Shown here piece by piece: positions 6,700 through 8,873 of a stretch of DNA of 8,873 nt. The notes beneath the pieces are model-generated. The model was not told the origin of the DNA. It did no database searches and worked only from the letters and a program-made list of their open reading frames with translations. Position 1 is the first letter of the stretch, and every line of letters starts with the position of its first letter. The stretch comes from JBAYFX01 sp041666965. Lineage in GTDB: Bacteria; Patescibacteriota; Microgenomatia; UBA12405. The DNA lies in NCBI GenBank assembly GCA_041666965.1, contig JBAYFX010000036.1:1-8873 (forward strand), written 5' to 3'. A program made the position numbers and the translations under genes.

Positions 6700-6726
6700 G
6701 TCATCCTGAGCAGAGCGAAGGATCTC
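6700..6726. repeat. Palindromic intergenic repeat, family 2, copy 2
   Basis: The repeat GTCATCCTGAG...CGAAGGATCTC has arms ATCCT (6703-6707) and AGGAT (6719-6723), then GA on both sides, then an inner GC/GC around AGA. Compared with copy 1 the arm pair T-A has become C-G, which keeps the pairing, while the inner stem is much shorter. An identical type of element is common in intergenic DNA of several bacterial phyla. It lies between the divergent cysteine-rich gene and the RHH gene. Confidence 0.75.
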
Positions 6727-6739
6727 CTTTCCTTTTTTC

Positions 6740-6768
6740 TTGACATACCCATACAATACCAATACAGT
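6740..6768 (+). promoter_or_regulatory. Promoter of the RHH gene
   Basis: TTGACA (6740-6745), a perfect -35, is followed after 17 bp by TACAGT (6763-6768), a 4-of-6 -10 box. The gap to the ATC at 6775 is 6 nt, the leaderless spacing of several other genes in the window. Confidence 0.6.
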
Positions 6769-6774
6769 GTATAT

Positions 6775-6942
6775 ATCAGAACAATACTTCAGGTCCCCGT
6801 TGACTCTAAAACCCTAACTTTGGCTAGAAAAGCTGGCCAAGAAATGGGTTTTTCTTCTATCCAAGAGTTTCTTCGATTATTTATGCAACGCCTAGCCGAA
6901 GGAAAGGTCGAAATAAAATTAATTATCAATAGTGAAACTTAA
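6775..6942 (+). CDS. Orphan ribbon-helix-helix regulator or antitoxin, non-ATG start
   Basis: The 55-residue product has the form of a ribbon-helix-helix DNA-binding domain. It begins with a beta strand RTILQVPVD (2-10), followed by helix 1 KTLTLARKAGQEMG (12-25), the turn FSS (26-28), and helix 2 IQEFLRLFMQRLAEG (29-43). Such proteins are usually dimeric repressors or antitoxins. No toxin-like gene follows in this orientation; the next gene is a convergent peptidase. The frame has no ATG, GTG or TTG close to the domain. The codon where family members would have Met is ATC, placed exactly 6 nt after the -10 box. The frame is open upstream to ATG 6652 and beyond, but that would run through the family 2 repeat and the promoter. 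Either a rare ATC start is used or the ATG has been lost by one mutation. The C-terminus is short compared with many antitoxins. Confidence 0.6.
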   Translation: MRTILQVPVDSKTLTLARKAGQEMGFSSIQEFLRLFMQRLAEGKVEIKLIINSET

Positions 6943-6981
6943 TTTTAAAGACATCGGCACTCACGCCCAAGTCTACAAGAG

Positions 6982-7695
6982 TTAATGTGGCCTAAATTTT
7001 CTGGTGGTAGTAAATCGTGAAACTTGTTTTAGTAATAATGTTGATTCTGAGACATCTACAACTAAAGCTTGTCCAGGAACCCCTCTACCTGTGTTCCGTA
7101 GAACACTCCCCACTAATCTTTCCGATAAATCTTGAGTAGTTATTCTTTGTGGATTGCTACGAAGTGGATCTATTTGTAACCAACGAATTTCATTTTCGGA
7201 TAATTTATCAAACCCATAAAGGACCGTAAAATGACCTGGTTGGAGTAACATTACTAAATTTCCTTCTCGAATTCCTTGAACACACAATCGTCCGTATCCA
7301 GGAGCCTCGTTAGGTTGAAACCTTGCTTCAATTCCTACTTCTTCTCTGAAAAACCTAGCTGTTGAATCGTCAGCAAACAAACCTCCTCGATCATAAATAC
7401 CTCTTTCTTGAGCTCTCCTGACCAAGTCCTCTTCTCTAATTACTGGCAACACAACATGTCTAGCTTTTCCTATTCCTGAACGTATGGCTAGTGCTGAAGC
7501 TATTCCGCAACTATCTGCGAATTGTTGAACATGAGGAGCTAGTTCTACGCTAGTATAAATTCCCATAGGAAGTTGTGAAACTTCTCCAAGTATGGCATTT
7601 CTAGTAGTATCTAAAAGCTGTTGTCTAAGTATGGCTTGCTCTTCCGGACTATATCTCCTTATTCCGTGTGCTTCAAATTTTTTACCGTCCGTCAT
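6982..7695 (-). CDS. C39/papain-like cysteine peptidase domain protein
   Basis: The 237-residue product carries the pattern of C39-type papain-fold peptidases. These marks are an oxyanion-hole Gln at about Q58, the catalytic Cys C63 in DSCGIASALA, the catalytic His H155 in GHFTVLYGFD, and D176 in QIDP, which corresponds to the usual Asp/Asn-Pro. Between them is a helical insertion with YDRGGLF. There is no signal peptide, membrane segment or ABC-transporter domain, so it is not a bacteriocin exporter as such; a cytosolic peptidase or isopeptidase-like role, or an effector activity, are possible. The first 45 residues are charged and not part of the core. The start ATG (7695-7693) follows TATAAT with a 7-nt gap, a leaderless arrangement. 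It is divergent from the DUF559 gene and convergent with the RHH gene, with 39 bp between the stops. Confidence 0.65.
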   Translation of the reverse strand: MTDGKKFEAHGIRRYSPEEQAILRQQLLDTTRNAILGEVSQLPMGIYTSVELAPHVQQFADSCGIASALAIRSGIGKARHVVLPVIREEDLVRRAQERGIYDRGGLFADDSTARFFREEVGIEARFQPNEAPGYGRLCVQGIREGNLVMLLQPGHFTVLYGFDKLSENEIRWLQIDPLRSNPQRITTQDLSERLVGSVLRNTGRGVPGQALVVDVSESTLLLKQVSRFTTTRKFRPH

Positions 7696-7702
7696 GCCCT
7701 CA

Positions 7703-7708
7703 ATTATA
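7703..7708 (-). promoter_or_regulatory. -10 box of the cysteine peptidase gene
   Basis: On the minus strand, TATAAT (7708 to 7703) ends 7 nt before the ATG at 7695. A second TATAAT about 20 bp further upstream may be an alternative -10. No clear -35 is seen. Confidence 0.6.
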
Positions 7709-7753
7709 GAGCAATTCTAATTATAAGAGTTTATCTCGTTATAAAACTTACAA

Positions 7754-7788
7754 CCCCATTCGGAAGGGGATTAAGGGGGCTGGGTTTA
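7754..7788 (+). repeat. Hairpin/G-run intergenic repeat, copy 4, upstream of DUF559
   Basis: CCCC (7754-7757) pairs with GGGG (7766-7769) through a variant loop (ATTCGGAA). The G-rich tail TTAAGGGGGCTGGGTTTA follows. The stretch 7766-7788 (23 bp) is identical to 8228-8250 and 8714-8736. Its last bases overlap the -10-like TATACT of the DUF559 gene. Confidence 0.8.
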
Positions 7789-7792
7789 TACT
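7787..7792 (+). promoter_or_regulatory. -10 box of the DUF559 gene, at the repeat edge
   Basis: TATACT (5 of 6) begins in the last bases of repeat copy 4 and ends 6 nt before the ATA at 7799, again the leaderless spacing. No -35 is evident. Confidence 0.4.
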
Positions 7793-7798
7793 TTATTT

Positions 7799-8236
7799 AT
7801 AAAACACGATTCACCTATTGAAGCTAAAACTAAACGAGGAAATTTAAGTTACGTCGCATCTGTAAGATCGATAGCTCGGATTAATAGATGTCAACCAACT
7901 TTGGCCGAATCCATTGTTTGGAAGACTTTGCTTAAAAATAAGCAAACCGGTTATAAATTTCTTCGCCAAAAACCAATCGGTCGGCTTATTTTAGACTTTT
8001 ATTGTCCTCAGTTATTGTTGGCTATCGAAGTTGACGGTTCATCCCATTTAAAAAAGATAGAATTAGACAAATTTCGAGATAGTTATTTAGATAATCTAAA
8101 TATTAAAACAGTTCGTTTTACTAATAGTGAAGTATTAAATAGTATAGAGGAAGTTAAAAAATCTCTAAATAACTTTATTCAGCAACGTCAACAAGAACTT
8201 CATTTTCCCCCTCCTTTTTCAAGGGAGGGGGATTAA
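7799..8236 (+). CDS. DUF559 (Vsr-like) endonuclease-domain protein, non-ATG start
   Basis: The product is a DUF559 protein, related to the very-short-patch repair (Vsr) and PD-(D/E)XK nuclease fold; its biological role is not established. Numbering from ATA 7799, conserved features are T34-A-E37 with W41, the basic segment GYKFLRQKPIG (51-61), D66 in LDFYC, E77-V-D79 in AIEVDG, and H83. D66, E77 and D79 are the likely metal ligands. The segment before the first usable start (TTG 7901) is clearly coding, since PIEAKTKRGNLSYVASVRSI reads as protein and the family's T-x-A-E motif begins at residue 34. That leaves ATA as the only start-like codon after the in-frame stop at 7772-7774. From 7901 the product would be 111 residues. 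The last nine residues (PPPFSREGD region) and the TAA stop are encoded by repeat copy 5. There is no signal peptide. Confidence 0.78.
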   Translation: MKHDSPIEAKTKRGNLSYVASVRSIARINRCQPTLAESIVWKTLLKNKQTGYKFLRQKPIGRLILDFYCPQLLLAIEVDGSSHLKKIELDKFRDSYLDNLNIKTVRFTNSEVLNSIEEVKKSLNNFIQQRQQELHFPPPFSREGD

Positions 8237-8250
8237 GGGGGCTGGGTTTA
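8205..8250 (+). repeat. Hairpin/G-run repeat, copy 5, overlapping the DUF559 3' end
   Basis: CCCCCTCC (8207-8214) and GGAGGGGG (8224-8231) form a perfect 8-bp stem. The G-runs GGG-A-GGGGG-ATTAA-GGGGG-CT-GGG (8223-8245) follow, then TTTA. The DUF559 stop TAA is at 8234-8236, inside the G-rich part. The copy is joined to copy 6 by AATTAAATTCTTT. Confidence 0.9.
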
Positions 8251-8260
8251 ATTAAATTCT

Positions 8261-8305
8261 TTCCCCCTCCTTGTCAAGGGAGGGTAGGGGTGGGTTTAGA
8301 ATTTC
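8261..8305 (+). repeat. Hairpin/G-run repeat, copy 6, upstream of second 83-aa gene
   Basis: CCCTCC (8265-8270) pairs with GGAGGG (8279-8284). GGG-A-GGG-TA-GGGG-T-GGG (8278-8294) is a G-quadruplex motif. The tail and the next 50 bp match the flank of the first 83-aa gene (copy 3). Confidence 0.85.
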
Positions 8306-8311
8306 TTATCA

Positions 8312-8341
8312 TGTAAAATATAACTAAATTATAGGTATTAA
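8312..8341 (+). promoter_or_regulatory. Conserved upstream block of the second 83-aa gene
   Basis: TGTAAAATA and ATTATAGGTATTAA are conserved with 6096-6122. TATTAA (8336-8341) lies 11 nt before the ATG at 8353, the same as in the first copy. No Shine-Dalgarno is present. Confidence 0.5.
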
Positions 8342-8352
8342 TCAAAATAACT

Positions 8353-8604
8353 ATGACCCAAAATAACAAAGAACTACCTGGTAGCACCGAACCTGTTACT
8401 CAAAACGAAATAGGTGAGGCAATAAGACGTTTAATGATAACTGAAATCACGCTAAATGAGAGATTTACAGATATTAGGGGGTTGATTGGCGACTGTTTAC
8501 AGGTCATTGACGAAACCATCAATTTGTTAAGAAGGGTTCGACCAAGTTTTCCGGATTCAGAAGATCTTTCTGCCTCTGCCGGTGAACCTCCCCAAGTTCG
8601 CTAA
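8353..8604 (+). CDS. 83-residue small protein, paralogue B, with PPQVR tail
   Basis: This protein is the same length as the product at 6134-6385 and aligns without gaps. The shared positions include TQxEI (16-20), I24, R26-L27, E54, I56, L59, R61, P64, P67-D68 and the end AG(D/E)PPQVR. Predicted helices lie at about 17-62 and it has one cysteine (C48); there is no signal peptide or membrane span. Function is unknown. The central part has diverged while the last eight codons keep the nucleotides GCCGGTGAnCCTCCCCAAGT nearly unchanged. It sits between the tandem repeat copies 5-6 and 7-8, right after the DUF559 gene on the same strand. Confidence 0.72.
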   Translation: MTQNNKELPGSTEPVTQNEIGEAIRRLMITEITLNERFTDIRGLIGDCLQVIDETINLLRRVRPSFPDSEDLSASAGEPPQVR

Positions 8605-8622
8605 ATTTGGCATTCTACTGTG

Positions 8623-8679
8623 TCCGTCTCAGACGGAGAGGGGTCAGCGAAAGGTTTGATCTTAAGGGGGCTGGGTTTA
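8623..8679 (+). repeat. Hairpin/G-run repeat, copy 7, divergent 5' half
   Basis: TCCGTCT (8623-8629) and AGACGGA (8631-8637) form a tight palindrome followed by GAGGGG and TCAGCGAAAGG. The usual tail TTAAGGGGGCTGGGTTTA (8662-8679) then appears. The joining segment AATTAAATTCTTTT to copy 8 matches the junction of copies 5 and 6 with one extra T. Confidence 0.7.
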
Positions 8680-8690
8680 ATTAAATTCTT

Positions 8691-8736
8691 TTCCCCCTCC
8701 TTTTTCAAGGGAGGGGGATTAAGGGGGCTGGGTTTA
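8691..8736 (+). repeat. Hairpin/G-run repeat, copy 8
   Basis: CCCCCTCC (8693-8700) pairs perfectly with GGAGGGGG (8710-8717) and the G-runs GGG-A-GGGGG-ATTAA-GGGGG-CT-GGG follow. It is the closest relative of copy 5 but lies outside any gene. Confidence 0.9.
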
Positions 8737-8750
8737 ATTTGTCCGGTTAG

Positions 8751-8774
8751 GGTTAAAGTACCCTGGGTTTAACC
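8751..8774. repeat. Inverted repeat after the array
   Basis: GGTTAAA (8751-8757) and TTTAACC (8768-8774) form a 7-bp stem with a 10-nt loop. A run of five T comes only 7 nt later (8782-8786), so terminator function is doubtful. The rest of the gene-free stretch 8605-8873 holds repeat copies 7 and 8 and a promoter; I see nothing else in it. Confidence 0.35.
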
Positions 8775-8815
8775 GCCCAAGTTTTTGTGTTAACGTAATC
8801 TATACATTTTCTCCA

Positions 8816-8844
8816 TTGCAAAGCAGTATTCTTATTGCTACAAT
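8816..8844 (+). promoter_or_regulatory. Promoter pointing out of the right edge
   Basis: TTGCAA (8816-8821), 17 bp, and the extended -10 TGcTACAAT (8836-8844) form a good promoter. Transcription would begin near 8851, so a plus-strand gene or RNA probably starts at or just beyond the window end. Confidence 0.55.
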
Positions 8845-8873
8845 CTTAAAGCTTTTTTCTTTAATAATTAATA

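Noticed and set aside
6586..6774. Upstream extension of the RHH frame to ATG 6586 or 6652
   Set aside because: It would be antisense to the cysteine-rich gene and read through the intergenic palindrome and a good promoter; the RHH domain begins only at about 6778.
7621..7821. Plus-strand 66-codon frame over the peptidase start and repeat copy 4
   Set aside because: It is antisense to the peptidase N-terminus and passes through the repeat; no plausible protein.
3651..8736. Possible CRISPR array from the recurring repeats
   Set aside because: Copies are irregularly spaced, differ in sequence, and are separated by genes; there are no unique spacers of uniform length.
8751..8786. Hairpin and T-run as intrinsic terminator
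   Set aside because: The stem is AT-rich with a 10-nt loop and the T-run starts 7 nt after it, too far for a standard terminator.

Overview
The window is a compact, mixed-strand bacterial segment carrying nine or ten protein genes, most of them single-gene transcription units, interspersed with intergenic repeats. No rRNA, tRNA or CRISPR array is visible. The best guess for the host is a Candidate Phyla Radiation (Patescibacteria) bacterium, possibly of the Microgenomates group. The reasons are that no gene has a Shine-Dalgarno sequence at a useful distance, most start codons sit 4-12 nt after a -10 box (leaderless or nearly leaderless mRNAs), a DUF559 nuclease gene is set in palindromic G-rich repeats, and there is an orphan ribbon-helix-helix protein of a kind I associate with these genomes. 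The taxon is an inference. Stops and glycine codons fit the standard bacterial code.

Left part (1-3570): the 3' end of an unrecognised gene, then an aldehyde dehydrogenase of the succinate-semialdehyde dehydrogenase type, an APH/choline-kinase-like phosphotransferase, and a convergent GNAT-like acetyltransferase. The first three are on the plus strand and the GNAT gene is on the minus strand.

Middle (3571-5972): a 300-bp gene-free stretch with two hairpin/G-rich repeats, a promoter, a terminator-like hairpin and an 8-bp-periodic GTAC motif leads into fusA (elongation factor G). This is the only core gene here, and it lies away from the usual rpsL-rpsG-tuf neighbours.

Right part (5973-8873) is accessory. 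It holds small genes separated by two families of intergenic palindromes. Family 1 has a C-rich/G-rich hairpin followed by G-runs that fit a G-quadruplex motif; eight copies or partial copies, all in the same orientation, lie upstream of fusA and in this part. Family 2 has conserved arms (ATTCT-GA ... GA-AGAAT) around a variable stem, with two copies. The genes are two 83-residue paralogues with an identical PPQVR tail and matching 5' flanks, a cysteine-rich zinc-ribbon-like protein, an orphan RHH regulator, a C39/papain-like cysteine peptidase, and a DUF559 (Vsr-like) nuclease. The nuclease C-terminus and stop codon are encoded by a repeat copy, and another copy lies just before its start. 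From 7754 on the order is repeat, DUF559, tandem repeat, 83-aa gene, tandem repeat, which looks like a small cassette array.

Two observations stand out. One is the DUF559/hairpin-G4 repeat/paralogue arrangement, which recalls the REP-RAYT relationship. The other is that both the RHH and the DUF559 genes have ATC or ATA instead of ATG exactly where both the -10 spacing and the protein family predict the start. A good extended -10 promoter points out of the right edge, so another gene probably starts just beyond it.
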